Assembly (NCBI RefSeq): GCF_001269885.1
Contig: NZ_LHVH01000027.1
Coordinates: forward strand, 62,001 to 126,000
DNA: 64,000 nucleotides
Source: Pseudomonas kilonensis
GTDB lineage: Bacteria > Pseudomonadota > Gammaproteobacteria > Pseudomonadales > Pseudomonadaceae
Direction of reading: 5' to 3'
In this document: positions 42,872 through 51,689 of the stretch, piece after piece
Layout of the letters: every line of letters starts with the position of its first letter
Position numbering within the stretch: the stretch's first letter is position 1
The notes under the pieces: model-generated
What the model was told of the DNA's origin: nothing
Databases searched by the model: none
What the model saw: only the letters and a program-made list of their open reading frames with translations
Translations under genes and position numbers: made by a program

Positions 42872-44221
42872 GTGGAAAGCCGCAAACCCGAAGCCCAGAC
42901 GCTGGACCTCTCGCCGCCACTACGCAGTGGCTGGCTGGAACGCCTCTTCAAACTCAGCTTGCACGGCACCACGGTGAAGACCGAGCTGATTGCCGGCCTG
43001 ACGACCTTCATCACCATGGCCTACATCATCTTCGTCAACCCCAACATCATGGCCGACGCCGGCATCGATCACGGCGCCGCATTCGTCGCCACCTGCATCG
43101 CCGCGGCCCTGGGTTGCCTGCTGATGGGCCTGTACGCCAACTGGCCAGTGGGCCTGGCGCCAGGCATGGGCTTGAACGCCTTTTTCACCTACACCGTGGT
43201 CGGCACCATGGGCTACAACTGGGAAACCGCATTGGGCGCGGTGTTTATCTCCGGTGTGCTGTTCATGGTCCTGACCCTGTCACGAGTCCGTGAGTGGCTG
43301 CTCAACAGCATTCCGGTAAGCCTGCGATTCGCCATGGGCGCGGGGGTCGGGTTGTTCCTCGGGCTGATCGGCCTGAAAACCGCCGGGATCATCGTCGACA
43401 GCCCCGCCACCCTGATCAAGCTCGGCTCGTTGCGTGAGCCCGGGCCGCTGCTGGCCGCGGTGTGCTTCCTGATGATCGCCGTGCTCAGTTATCACCGCGT
43501 GTTCGGCGCGATCCTGATCAGTATCATCGCCGTGACCCTGGCCGGTTGGGGCCTGGGGTTGGTGCAGTACAACGGCGTCATGTCGACCCCTCCGAGCCTC
43601 GCCCCGACCTGGATGGCGATGGACGTGGCCGGTGTGTTCAACGTCAGCATGATCAGCGTGGTGCTGGCCTTCCTGTTCGTGCACATGTTCGACACCGCCG
43701 GCACCCTGATGGGCGTTGCCCAGCGCGCTGGCCTGGTGAAAGCCGATGGCAAGATCGAGAACCTGTCCCGCGCCTTGAAAGCCGACAGTGCCTCCAGCGT
43801 ATTTGGCGCCATGGTCGGCGTGCCGCCGGTGACCAGCTACGTGGAAAGCGCCGCTGGTGTGGCGGCAGGTGGCCGGACGGGGCTTACCGCCGTGACCGTC
43901 GGTGTGCTATTTATTGCCGCCATGTTCTTCGCACCGCTGGCCGGGATGATCCCGGCCTACGCCACGGCCGGGGCCTTGATCTACGTTGCCATGCTGATGA
44001 TGGGCGGCATGGCCCACATCGAATGGGACGAGGCGACCGACAGCATCCCGGCCATTGTCACGGCCATCATGATGCCCCTGACGTTCTCGGTCGCCGACGG
44101 TATCGCCCTGGGTTTCATCACCTATGTGGTGCTCAAGGCCGGCACCGGTAAACACAAGGAAATCTCCGTCAGCCTGTGGGTGCTCTGCGCGATCTTCATC
44201 GCCAAGTTCATCTTCTTGTAA
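42872..44221 (+). CDS. NCS2/AzgA-family purine permease
   Basis: 449 residues from GTG 42872, with GAGGAG upstream. Signatures are TELIAGLTTFITMAYIIFVNP, PGMGLNAFFTYTVVG and HMFDTAGTLMGVAQRAGL, then VPPVTSYVESAAGVAAGGRTGLTA (key residues T-S-x-V-E-S). AzgA-type proteins import guanine, hypoxanthine or adenine by proton symport. The operator upstream ties it to purine degradation. Confidence 0.92.
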   Translation: MESRKPEAQTLDLSPPLRSGWLERLFKLSLHGTTVKTELIAGLTTFITMAYIIFVNPNIMADAGIDHGAAFVATCIAAALGCLLMGLYANWPVGLAPGMGLNAFFTYTVVGTMGYNWETALGAVFISGVLFMVLTLSRVREWLLNSIPVSLRFAMGAGVGLFLGLIGLKTAGIIVDSPATLIKLGSLREPGPLLAAVCFLMIAVLSYHRVFGAILISIIAVTLAGWGLGLVQYNGVMSTPPSLAPTWMAMDVAGVFNVSMISVVLAFLFVHMFDTAGTLMGVAQRAGLVKADGKIENLSRALKADSASSVFGAMVGVPPVTSYVESAAGVAAGGRTGLTAVTVGVLFIAAMFFAPLAGMIPAYATAGALIYVAMLMMGGMAHIEWDEATDSIPAIVTAIMMPLTFSVADGIALGFITYVVLKAGTGKHKEISVSLWVLCAIFIAKFIFL

Positions 44222-44239
44222 GCGACAACATATCCACCC

Positions 44240-44264
44240 GCCTCACCCCTTGGGTGAGGCTTTT
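44240..44264 (+). terminator. terminator between purine permease and lysE-type gene
   Basis: Nine-bp stem GCCTCACCC (44240-44248) / GGGTGAGGC (44252-44260) with a CTT loop and TTTTG tail, just after the permease stop codon. Confidence 0.8.
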
Positions 44265-44283
44265 GTACATCAGGAGCAAAGCA

Positions 44284-44910
44284 ATGAATCTGGAAACCTG
44301 GCTGTTGTTCAGCGGTGCCGCCTTGGTGGTGATCCTCATCCCCGGCCCGTTGTCGTTGTTGATGATCGGCAATAGCCTGAACTACGGCCTGCGCCGCTCG
44401 TATCCGGCATTCCTGGGTGGGGTGATCGCGTCGATCTGCCTGCTGAGCGCCTCGGCGCTGGGGCTCGGTGCGTTGTTGATGGCGTCGGAGCAGTTGTTCA
44501 GTGCCCTGAAAATTGTCGGTGCCCTGTACCTGTTTTACCTGGCCTGGCAGAGCTGGCAGCAATCACGCCAACCGTCCCAAGGCGCCGAGGTGCCTCAGGC
44601 CGCCGCCGTCCCGCGCTTTCGCGCCCTCTTTGGCCGGGCGTTCGTGTTGGGCGCCAGCAACCCGAAAGACATCCTGTTCTTCGCCGCTTTCCTGCCGCAA
44701 TTCTTGAGCGCCGAACAAGCGTTCCTGCCACAACTGCTGATCATGATCGCCACCTGGACCGTACTCGACCTGCTGTGCAAGCTGGCCTACGGCTTCGGCG
44801 CCCACGGTGCGGCGCGGTATCTGCGTACGGGTAACGGCCAGGGTTGGTTCAACCGGATCAGTGCCGGGTTGTTTGGCGGTGCGGGGGCGGCGTCCTTGTT
44901 GAGCCGCTAA
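44284..44910 (+). CDS. LysE-family amino acid exporter
   Basis: 208 residues with six helices. The family signature is IPGPLSLLMIGNSLNYGLRRS (key IPGP), and FVLGASNPKDILFFAAFLPQFL gives the NPK...F.PQF block. AGGAG precedes the ATG. The exported substrate cannot be told from sequence. Confidence 0.9.
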   Translation: MNLETWLLFSGAALVVILIPGPLSLLMIGNSLNYGLRRSYPAFLGGVIASICLLSASALGLGALLMASEQLFSALKIVGALYLFYLAWQSWQQSRQPSQGAEVPQAAAVPRFRALFGRAFVLGASNPKDILFFAAFLPQFLSAEQAFLPQLLIMIATWTVLDLLCKLAYGFGAHGAARYLRTGNGQGWFNRISAGLFGGAGAASLLSR

Positions 44911-44921
44911 AAAAGCAAAAG

Positions 44922-44999
44922 CTTCGCGAGCAAGCCCGCTCCCACAGGTTTTTGTGAACGACAAAAATCCAGTGTGGGAGCGGGCTTGCTCGCGAAGGC
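44922..44999. repeat. REP pair between convergent genes
   Basis: Inverted REP cores about 24 bp apart, directly after the LysE-type gene. Confidence 0.85.
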
Positions 45000-45028
45000 A
45001 CCCTCCCAGACACCCTATTTTCATGGAC

Positions 45029-45060
45029 AAAAAAAAGCCCGCAGTGTGAGCGGGCAAAAA
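45029..45060 (-). terminator. rho-independent terminator of uraH
   Basis: Stem GCCCGC (45037-45042) / GCGGGC (45050-45055) with a T8 tract on the minus strand, about 53 bp beyond the uraH stop codon. Confidence 0.8.
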
Positions 45061-45112
45061 ACCAAAGAAGCGCCATGCGCAGTCGCTTCCAGGACAAGGC
45101 AGCCGCTTGGGG

Positions 45113-45466
45113 TCAGCTGCCTCGATAGGTGGAATAGGCGTAAGGTGAAATCAGCAGGGGCACGTGGTAATGATCCTGCTCGGCCGAAATGCCGAAGCGC
45201 AGCACCACCACATCCAGGAACGCCGGGTCGGACAACTGGACACCACGGGCGCGGTAGTAATCGCCGGCATGGAATTGAATCTGATAGACGCCCGAACGGT
45301 AGTCATCCCCTTGCAGCAGCGGTGCGTCGCAGCGACCGTCGCTGTTGGTCAGCGCGCTGGCGACCAGCTGCAGTTGCGAACCTTCCACACGGTACAACTC
45401 GACCTTGATCGAGCTGCCCGGGCAGCCGTGTGCAGCATCCAAAACGTGAGTAGTCAAACGTCCCAT
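45113..45466 (-). CDS. uraH: 5-hydroxyisourate hydrolase (transthyretin-related)
   Basis: 117 residues from ATG 45466 (MGRLTTHVLDAAHGCPG). The transthyretin-related family marks are the N-terminal THVLD and the C-terminal YHVPLLISPYAYSTYRGS. It hydrolyses 5-hydroxyisourate, made from urate by PuuD, to OHCU. It is divergent from puuE with operators in between. The frame is open further upstream but those codons do not resemble the family. Confidence 0.95.
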   Translation of the reverse strand: MGRLTTHVLDAAHGCPGSSIKVELYRVEGSQLQLVASALTNSDGRCDAPLLQGDDYRSGVYQIQFHAGDYYRARGVQLSDPAFLDVVVLRFGISAEQDHYHVPLLISPYAYSTYRGS

Positions 45467-45594
45467 TGATTGTGCGCGCCTCGCTGCTGTGCAGTCCGGC
45501 CCGACGCCTCCTGAATCAGTTGAAAGACAGGCCGCACCGTTTCGGAGCACGAAACGCCACGGCAATGAACGAATTAAGACATTTTAAAAGAAAA

Positions 45595-45604
45595 TTGTAC
45601 ACAA
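45595..45604. promoter_or_regulatory. TTGTACACAA operator variant (uraH side)
   Basis: TTGTACACAA, one base from the TTGTATACAA palindrome, 129 bp upstream of uraH. A weaker relative, GTGTAGACAA, lies at 45725-45734. The 45467-45879 spacer shows no gene. Confidence 0.5.
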
Positions 45605-45789
45605 TAAAAAACAGATATTTAGTCCACGCGCGTTCCGACAAAGGCTTCTGCCCAATCTTAAGCCACACCAACGGATACGCCATTCTTCCAGCCATTAATT
45701 GACCAGATGGGCAGGTTTCTTGCAGTGTAGACAAACCGGGGACAGCGGTGAAAAATGCAAAAAATCAGGCTTACAAATCGCACATAAAG

Positions 45790-45799
45790 TTGTATACAA
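45790..45799. promoter_or_regulatory. TTGTATACAA operator (puuE side)
   Basis: Perfect TTGTATACAA palindrome, 80 bp upstream of the puuE start, in the uraH-puuE divergent spacer. Confidence 0.66.
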
Positions 45800-45879
45800 T
45801 CACTCCATCGTCGTGACGCCAGCCTATGATCCATCGCCAGGGCGCCACCCACATGGTTCGAACAAGAAGGAAAACTGCA

Positions 45880-46806
45880 GTGAGCGCTGACTACCCACGC
45901 GACCTGATCGGTTACGGCAGTAACCCTCCCCATCCCCAGTGGCCGGGCAATGCCCGCATCGCCCTGTCCTTCGTGCTCAATTACGAAGAAGGCGGCGAGC
46001 GCAACATCCTGCATGGCGACAAGGAAGCCGAGGCGTTCCTCTCGGAGATGGTCGCGGCGCAACCGCTGCAGGGCGAGCGCAACATGAGCATGGAATCGCT
46101 GTACGAGTATGGCAGCCGCGCCGGGGTCTGGCGGGTCCTCAAGTTGTTCAAGGAATTCGATATCCCGCTGACCATTTTCGCCGTGGCCATGGCCGCCCAG
46201 CGCCATCCGGACGTGATCCGCGCCATGGTTGCCGCTGGTCACGAAATCTGCAGCCACGGCTATCGCTGGATCGACTACCAATACATGGATGAGGCCCAGG
46301 AGCGCGAGCACATGCTCGAAGCGATCCGCATCCTCACCGAAATCACTGGCGAGCGTCCGCTGGGTTGGTACACCGGTCGCACCGGCCCCAATACCCGCAG
46401 GCTGGTCATGGAGGAAGGCGGTTTTCTCTATGACAGCGACACCTACGACGACGACCTGCCCTACTGGGAACCGAACACACCCAACGGCAAGCCGCACCTG
46501 GTGATCCCCTACACCCTCGACACCAACGACATGCGCTTCACCCAAGTGCAGGGTTTCAACAAGGGCGACGATTTCTTCCAATACCTCAAGGACGCCTTCG
46601 ACGTGCTGTATGCCGAAGGCGCCGAGGCGCCGAAGATGCTCTCCATTGGGCTGCACTGCCGGTTGATCGGCCGCCCTGCCCGCCTGGCCTCACTCAAGCG
46701 CTTCCTTGAATATGCCAAGGGCCATGAACACGTCTGGTTCAGCCGTCGCGTCGACATCGCTCGCCACTGGCAGCAAACCCATCCGTATCCGGAGGCTTCG
46801 AAATGA
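45880..46806 (+). CDS. puuE: allantoinase PuuE (polysaccharide-deacetylase fold)
   Basis: 308 residues from GTG 45880, with AAGAAGGA upstream; this gives the usual PuuE length. Sequence marks are DYPRDLIGYGSNPPHPQWPG, SFVLNYEEGGERN, GHEICSHGYRWIDYQYM with metal-binding-like histidines, and GWYTGRTGPNTRRLV. It opens allantoin to allantoate without resembling metal amidohydrolase allantoinases. First gene of puuE-uraD-alc-allA-puuD. Confidence 0.95.
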   Translation: MSADYPRDLIGYGSNPPHPQWPGNARIALSFVLNYEEGGERNILHGDKEAEAFLSEMVAAQPLQGERNMSMESLYEYGSRAGVWRVLKLFKEFDIPLTIFAVAMAAQRHPDVIRAMVAAGHEICSHGYRWIDYQYMDEAQEREHMLEAIRILTEITGERPLGWYTGRTGPNTRRLVMEEGGFLYDSDTYDDDLPYWEPNTPNGKPHLVIPYTLDTNDMRFTQVQGFNKGDDFFQYLKDAFDVLYAEGAEAPKMLSIGLHCRLIGRPARLASLKRFLEYAKGHEHVWFSRRVDIARHWQQTHPYPEASK

Positions 46807-47318
46807 CCGCCTTCCAAACCCTCAAGCCCTCGACCTTGAGCCGCGAAGCGTTCGTCAAAGCCTTCGCTGATATCTACGAACATTCGCCATGGGTCGCCGA
46901 AAAGGCCTTTGACCTGGGCCGGGATCCCTCGATCGACGAGATCGAGACCCTGCACCAGCGCATGAGCGACATCCTGTTGAGTGCCGATCACGCCAGCCAA
47001 CTGGCACTGATCAACGCTCACCCGGACCTGGCCGGTAAAGCCGCCGTCCAGGGCCACCTGACCGAAGCCAGCACGAACGAACAGGCCGGCGCCGGTATTC
47101 ACCAATGCTCGAGCGATGAGTTTCAGCGCTTCACCGAGCTGAACGACGCCTACAAGGCCAAGTTCAAGTTTCCCTTCATCATGGCGGTAAAAGGCAGCAA
47201 CCGGCATCAGATCCTCTCGGCGTTCGAAACGCGCATCCATCACTCGGTAGACACCGAATTCAAATGCGCGCTGGCAGAGATCAACAAGATCGCGTTGTTC
47301 CGATTACTGACCCTTTAG
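46803..47318 (+). CDS. uraD: OHCU decarboxylase
   Basis: 171 residues. It converts 2-oxo-4-hydroxy-4-carboxy-5-ureidoimidazoline to S-allantoin. Family blocks are YEHSPWVAEKAF, LINAHPDLAGKAA, and FPFIMAVKGSNRHQIL with the conserved R of EAFETR-like FETRIHHS. Its start overlaps the puuE stop (ATGA). Confidence 0.95.
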   Translation: MTAFQTLKPSTLSREAFVKAFADIYEHSPWVAEKAFDLGRDPSIDEIETLHQRMSDILLSADHASQLALINAHPDLAGKAAVQGHLTEASTNEQAGAGIHQCSSDEFQRFTELNDAYKAKFKFPFIMAVKGSNRHQILSAFETRIHHSVDTEFKCALAEINKIALFRLLTL

Positions 47319-47386
47319 CGAGCAGCCCTGCTACCCCAGGTCCTGCAAGCATCCCCAGCCAACCTATTTAAAGGCAGACAAGAAGA

Positions 47387-48382
47387 ATGAAAGCTTACGC
47401 CGTACCTTTCGAGAAGTTCGTCAACCTGGCCGACGCCCGCCTCGGCACCAAGATCATTTCGGTCACCGATGACTGGTTCGCCGACGCCAACCGTTTGTTC
47501 CAACCGACCCCAGCCGTATGGAAGGAGGGCGTGTTCGATGACAACGGCAAGTGGATGGACGGCTGGGAATCGCGGCGCAAGCGCTTCGAAGGCTACGACA
47601 GCGCGGTGATCCGCCTGGGTGTGGCCGGCTCGATCAAAGGCGTGGACATCGACACCTCATTCTTCACCGGTAACTACCCACCGTCGGCCTCCCTGGAAGC
47701 CTGCTTCCTGACAGAAGGCGAGCCAGACGAAAACACCCAATGGACTGAAGTGCTGTCGGCCGTCGAGTTGCAAGGCAACAGCCACCACTATCACGAAATC
47801 AACAACGACCAGGCCTTCAGCCACCTGCGTTTCAATATCTACCCCGATGGCGGCGTGGCCCGGTTGCGGGTCTACGGCATTCCGTACCGCGACTGGTCGG
47901 CCGTGGGCGACAACGAACAGCTCGACCTGGCCGCAGCCCTCAATGGTGGCCGTGCCCTGGCCTGTTCCGACGAACACTTCGGCCGCATGAGCAACATTCT
48001 CAACCCGGGTCGTGGCGTGAACATGGGCGACGGCTGGGAAACCGCCCGTCGTCGCACCCCGGGCAATGACTGGGTCATCATCGCCCTGGGCCATGCCGGC
48101 GAAGTCGAGAAAGTCATCGTCGACACCCTGCACTTCAAGGGCAACTACCCCGACAGCTGCTCGATCCAGGGCGCGTTCGTCAAGGGCGGCACCGACAGCC
48201 AGATCGAAACCCAGTCGCTGTTCTGGCGCGAGCTGCTGCCCAGCCAGAAACTGGAAATGCACGCCGAACATACCTTCGCCGAGCAGATCAAGGCCCTGGG
48301 GCCGATCACCCACATCCGCCTGAACGTGTTCCCGGATGGTGGCGTGAGTCGCCTGCGGGTGCTCGGTAAGGTAGCGAAGTAA
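47387..48382 (+). CDS. alc: allantoicase
   Basis: 331 residues composed of two related jelly-roll repeats: each contains a MxDGWExRRxR-type block (WMDGWESRRKRFEGYD and NMGDGWETARRRTPGND) followed by a D-T-xFFTGNYPPS or D-TLHFKGNYPDS block. It splits allantoate into ureidoglycolate and urea. 68 bp after uraD. Confidence 0.95.
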   Translation: MKAYAVPFEKFVNLADARLGTKIISVTDDWFADANRLFQPTPAVWKEGVFDDNGKWMDGWESRRKRFEGYDSAVIRLGVAGSIKGVDIDTSFFTGNYPPSASLEACFLTEGEPDENTQWTEVLSAVELQGNSHHYHEINNDQAFSHLRFNIYPDGGVARLRVYGIPYRDWSAVGDNEQLDLAAALNGGRALACSDEHFGRMSNILNPGRGVNMGDGWETARRRTPGNDWVIIALGHAGEVEKVIVDTLHFKGNYPDSCSIQGAFVKGGTDSQIETQSLFWRELLPSQKLEMHAEHTFAEQIKALGPITHIRLNVFPDGGVSRLRVLGKVAK

Positions 48383-48391
48383 GCGGCGCGC

Positions 48392-48461
48392 CCTTCGCGA
48401 GCAAGCCCGCTCCCACAGGGGAATGCATTCCAAATGTGGGAGCGGGCTTGCTCGCGAAGGC
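48392..48461. repeat. REP pair between alc and allA
   Basis: Inverted REP cores only about 14 bp apart inside the operon, between the alc stop and allA start codons. Confidence 0.86.
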
Positions 48462-48503
48462 GCCAGAACAAACAACACAGAATTTTTGGATAAGAAGACC
48501 AGC

Positions 48504-49007
48504 ATGCGCACACTCAAGATCGAACCGTTGACCAAAGAAGCCTTCGCCCCGTTCGGTGACGTGATCGAAACCGACGGCAGCGATCACTTCATGATCAACA
48601 ACGGTTCGACCATGCGCTTCCATCGCTTGGCGACGGTGGAAACCGCCACGCCGGACGACAAGGCGATCATCAGCATTTTCCGCGCCGACGCGCTGGACAT
48701 GCCGCTGACCGTACGCATGCTGGAGCGCCATCCGCTGGGCAGCCAGGCCTTCATTCCGCTGCTCGGCAACCCCTTTCTGATCGTGGTCGCGCCACTTGGC
48801 GATGCACCTGTATCAGGCTTGGTCCGCGCCTTCGTCACCAACGGCAGGCAGGGCATTAATTACCATCGCGGCGTCTGGCACCACCCGGTGCTGACGATCG
48901 AAAAGCGGGATGACTTCCTGGTGGTTGATCGCAGTGGCACAGGCAATAACTGCGATGAGCATTTTTTCAAAGAGGATGAGTATTTGATCCTCGCCCCCCA
49001 CCAATAA
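48504..49007 (+). CDS. allA: ureidoglycolate lyase
   Basis: 167 residues from ATG 48504 (MRTLKIEPLTKEAFAPFG). Family blocks are DVIETDGSDHFMINNGSTMRF, MLERHPLGSQAFIPL and GINYHRGVWHHPVL. It releases glyoxylate and the second urea, linking this operon to gcl at 15.5 kb. Confidence 0.95.
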   Translation: MRTLKIEPLTKEAFAPFGDVIETDGSDHFMINNGSTMRFHRLATVETATPDDKAIISIFRADALDMPLTVRMLERHPLGSQAFIPLLGNPFLIVVAPLGDAPVSGLVRAFVTNGRQGINYHRGVWHHPVLTIEKRDDFLVVDRSGTGNNCDEHFFKEDEYLILAPHQ

Positions 49008-49058
49008 GAGAAGGTCCGATCACGCGAAAACAAGCGTGACGGGCGAGAGGTAAAGACT

Positions 49059-50360
49059 GTGGAAGCACATATGCTGGAATGGCTGAACCTGAGCGTACGC
49101 TGGGTTCACATGATCACTGGCGTGGCCTGGATCGGCGCGTCGTTCTACTTCGTCTGGCTGGAAAACAACCTCAATCGCGTCAACCCCAAGAGCGGCCTGG
49201 CCGGCGACCTGTGGGCCATCCACGGCGGCGGCATCTACCACCTGGAAAAATACAAACTCGCGCCACCGTCCATGCCGGACAACCTGCACTGGTTCAAGTG
49301 GGAAGCCTACTTCACCTGGATGTCGGGCATCGCGCTGTTGTGCGTGGTGTTCTATTGGAACCCGACCGTCTACCTGCTGGCTCCCGGCAGCAGCCTGAGT
49401 GGTCCCGAAGGCGTCGCCCTGGGCCTCGGTTCGTTGCTCGTCGGCTGGTTCGTCTATTCCTTTCTTTGCGACTCAGCCCTGGGCAAGCGCCCTGCCCTGC
49501 TCGGCGTGATCCTGTTCGTACTGTTGATCGCCGCGGCCTACGGGTTCAGCAAGGTGTTCAGCGGTCGCGGCGCCTACCTGCACGTCGGGGCGGTCATCGG
49601 GACGATCATGGTCGGCAACGTGTTCCGCATCATCATGCCGGCCCAGCGTGCGCTGGTGGCGGCCATCGCCGAGAACCGCACGCCCGATCCTGCACTGCCG
49701 GCCAAGGGTTTGTTGCGTTCGCGCCACAACAACTACTTCACCCTGCCAGTGCTGTTCATCATGATCAGCAACCATTTCCCGAGCACCTACGGCAGCCAGT
49801 ACAACTGGCTGATCCTGGCCGGGATCGCCGTGGCGGCGGTGCTGGTGCGCCACTACTTCAACACGCGCCATGACAGCAACCGGTTTGCCTGGACGCTGCC
49901 GGTCGGTGCCCTGGCGATGATCTGCCTGGCGTATGTCACAGGGCCCAAGCCCATGCCCACCACACCGGAGGTGGCCAAGGCAGCCGGCGTGATCGAGTAC
50001 CAACCGTTGCCGGAAACGGCAGTGGGGGGTGGCGCGAAACCGGCGCCGGCCCCCGCCGCACCGACAGCGGCGCCCACCCAGGCCGCCAACGCCCAGGGCC
50101 CTTCGTTCGAGAAGGTCCACAGCGTGATCCAGGAACGCTGCTCGGTCTGCCATTCGGCCAAGCCCACCAGCCCGTTGTTCAGCGCCGCGCCAGGTGGAGT
50201 GATGTTCGACACCCCGCAGCAGATCCAGCAACAGGCCGCGCGCATCCAGGCCCAGGCCGTCACCAGCCAGATCATGCCATTGGGCAACATCACCCAGATG
50301 ACCCAGCAGGAACGCGATCTGATCGGCGCGTGGATCAACCAGGGCGCGCGGACCAACTGA
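49059..50360 (+). CDS. puuD: membrane urate hydroxylase PuuD with C-terminal cytochrome c
   Basis: 433 residues starting at GTG 49059. The N-terminal half has about eight helices (WVHMITGVAWIGASFYFVWLE; FRIIMPAQRALVAAI), then an Ala/Pro linker (about residues 320-350), then a cytochrome c domain with the haem motif CSVCH and the axial-Met region QIMPLGNITQM. PuuD is known to oxidise urate to 5-hydroxyisourate and pass electrons on, replacing soluble uricase. No uricase gene is seen here. Confidence 0.95.
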   Translation: MEAHMLEWLNLSVRWVHMITGVAWIGASFYFVWLENNLNRVNPKSGLAGDLWAIHGGGIYHLEKYKLAPPSMPDNLHWFKWEAYFTWMSGIALLCVVFYWNPTVYLLAPGSSLSGPEGVALGLGSLLVGWFVYSFLCDSALGKRPALLGVILFVLLIAAAYGFSKVFSGRGAYLHVGAVIGTIMVGNVFRIIMPAQRALVAAIAENRTPDPALPAKGLLRSRHNNYFTLPVLFIMISNHFPSTYGSQYNWLILAGIAVAAVLVRHYFNTRHDSNRFAWTLPVGALAMICLAYVTGPKPMPTTPEVAKAAGVIEYQPLPETAVGGGAKPAPAPAAPTAAPTQAANAQGPSFEKVHSVIQERCSVCHSAKPTSPLFSAAPGGVMFDTPQQIQQQAARIQAQAVTSQIMPLGNITQMTQQERDLIGAWINQGARTN

Positions 50361-50476
50361 ACCTCGCGCGCCAATAGCGTCACATGTCATACCGCTGACA
50401 GGCCGACCGGCTCACCACCGGCCGCCCGTCAGCGACTGCCTGCGCCTCAACAATAAAAACAAGAGGAAAGCACCCG

Positions 50477-50611
50477 ATGACCCAGCCCCTCCATCACGCC
50501 CCAAATTCGCCGCGCATGCGCCGTTGCAGGGCACTTGAGGCCTGTGGTGCAAGCCCGCACCCTGCGCGGCCGTTCGAAACCGGCCGACACAAAAAACCCC
50601 TCCGATCTTGA
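50477..50611 (+). CDS. possible small ORF or leader/remnant (44 aa)
   Basis: ATG 50477 has AAGAGGAAAG seven bases upstream and opens a 44-codon frame starting MTQPLHHAPNSPRMRRC, rich in Arg, His and Pro. There is no recognisable family. It could be a leader peptide, the decayed 5' end of a lost gene, or chance. The ribosome site is the main support. Confidence 0.3.
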   Translation: MTQPLHHAPNSPRMRRCRALEACGASPHPARPFETGRHKKPLRS

Positions 50612-50724
50612 CCGCTCCGCCAACTTATCCAGGCGTCGGCGGATAGAATAAGCGCCCTTCTGAACACATCTCTTTCGACTGTTCCAAACAGCTGGATGAG
50701 TCTTTTTCCGGGTTTCCCCCGGCC

Positions 50725-50741
50725 TTGGCTCAGCTCTTGCT
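50725..50741 (+). promoter_or_regulatory. sigma-54-type (-24/-12) promoter of the nucleoside channel gene
   Basis: TTGGCTCAGCTCTTGCT has GG and GC at the required 12-bp spacing and TTGC intact (consensus TGGCACG-N4-TTGC). It lies 125 bp upstream of the start at 50866. An enhancer-binding regulator such as NtrC would be needed; no site is identified. Confidence 0.5.
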
Positions 50742-50865
50742 ATCAGCATTCGCCACGCTCAAAAAGCTGACCGAACGGATGTTTTTTCATCCATGGAAAA
50801 AGGCGCCACACCAGAGCGCTGACCTGAAAAAAAAGCGGTACCACTTACCTTTGGGAGCAAACCGA

Positions 50866-51651
50866 ATGAAACGTACGTGCACCAGCCTGATACTCGCGGG
50901 ATCCTTGCTGGCCGGGGGCCAAGCCATGGCCGATGACCTGTTCCAGTGGCAGAACAACAGTCTCACCTACCTGTACGGCAAGGATTTCCAGGTCAACCCG
51001 CGCATCCAGCAGACCGTGACCTTCGAACACGCCGACGCCTGGAAATACGGGGACAACTTCTTCTTCCTCGATCGGATCTTCTATAACGGCCAGGACGACA
51101 GCCAGTCCGGCCCGAACACCTACTACGGCGAGTTCAGCCCACGCCTGTCGTTCGGCAAGATCTTCGACCAGAAGCTGGAGCTGGGCCCGATCAAGGATGT
51201 GCTGCTGGCCATGACGTATGAGTTCGGCGAAGGCGACAACGAGTCCTACCTGATCGGCCCGGGCTTCGACCTGGCGATTCCCGGCTTCGACTACTTCCAG
51301 CTGAACTTCTACAACCGCCAGACCGAAGGCCCACGCGCCGGCGACAACGTCTGGCAGATCACCCCGACCTGGGCCTACACCCTCCCGGTGGGTTCATCCG
51401 ACATCCTGATCGACGGTTTCATCGACTGGGTGGTGGACAACGACACCAACTCCAAGGGCACCTACCACGCCAACCTGCACATCAACCCGCAGATCAAATA
51501 TGACCTGGGCAAGGCGTTGAAGCTCGGCGCCAAGCAGTTGTATGTGGGTGTGGAGTATGACTACTGGAAGAACAAGTACGGGATCGAAGACAGCGACGGG
51601 TTCAAGACCAACCAGAGCAATACCAGCTTCTTGCTGAAGTACCATTTCTGA
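50866..51651 (+). CDS. Tsx-family nucleoside-specific outer-membrane channel
   Basis: 261 residues from ATG 50866. The signal peptide is MKRTCTSLILAGSLLAGGQA (cleavage after AMA). The mature part is a predicted beta barrel of 12 strands with LTYLYGKDFQVNP, TYYGEFSPRLSFGK and a C-terminal phenylalanine (LLKYHF) as in outer-membrane porins. Tsx-like channels pass nucleosides. Position after the urate operon suggests purine scavenging. Confidence 0.88.
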   Translation: MKRTCTSLILAGSLLAGGQAMADDLFQWQNNSLTYLYGKDFQVNPRIQQTVTFEHADAWKYGDNFFFLDRIFYNGQDDSQSGPNTYYGEFSPRLSFGKIFDQKLELGPIKDVLLAMTYEFGEGDNESYLIGPGFDLAIPGFDYFQLNFYNRQTEGPRAGDNVWQITPTWAYTLPVGSSDILIDGFIDWVVDNDTNSKGTYHANLHINPQIKYDLGKALKLGAKQLYVGVEYDYWKNKYGIEDSDGFKTNQSNTSFLLKYHF

Positions 51652-51689
51652 TCTGATTCATTGGGATCCAGAAGTCACCGCACAGCTTT

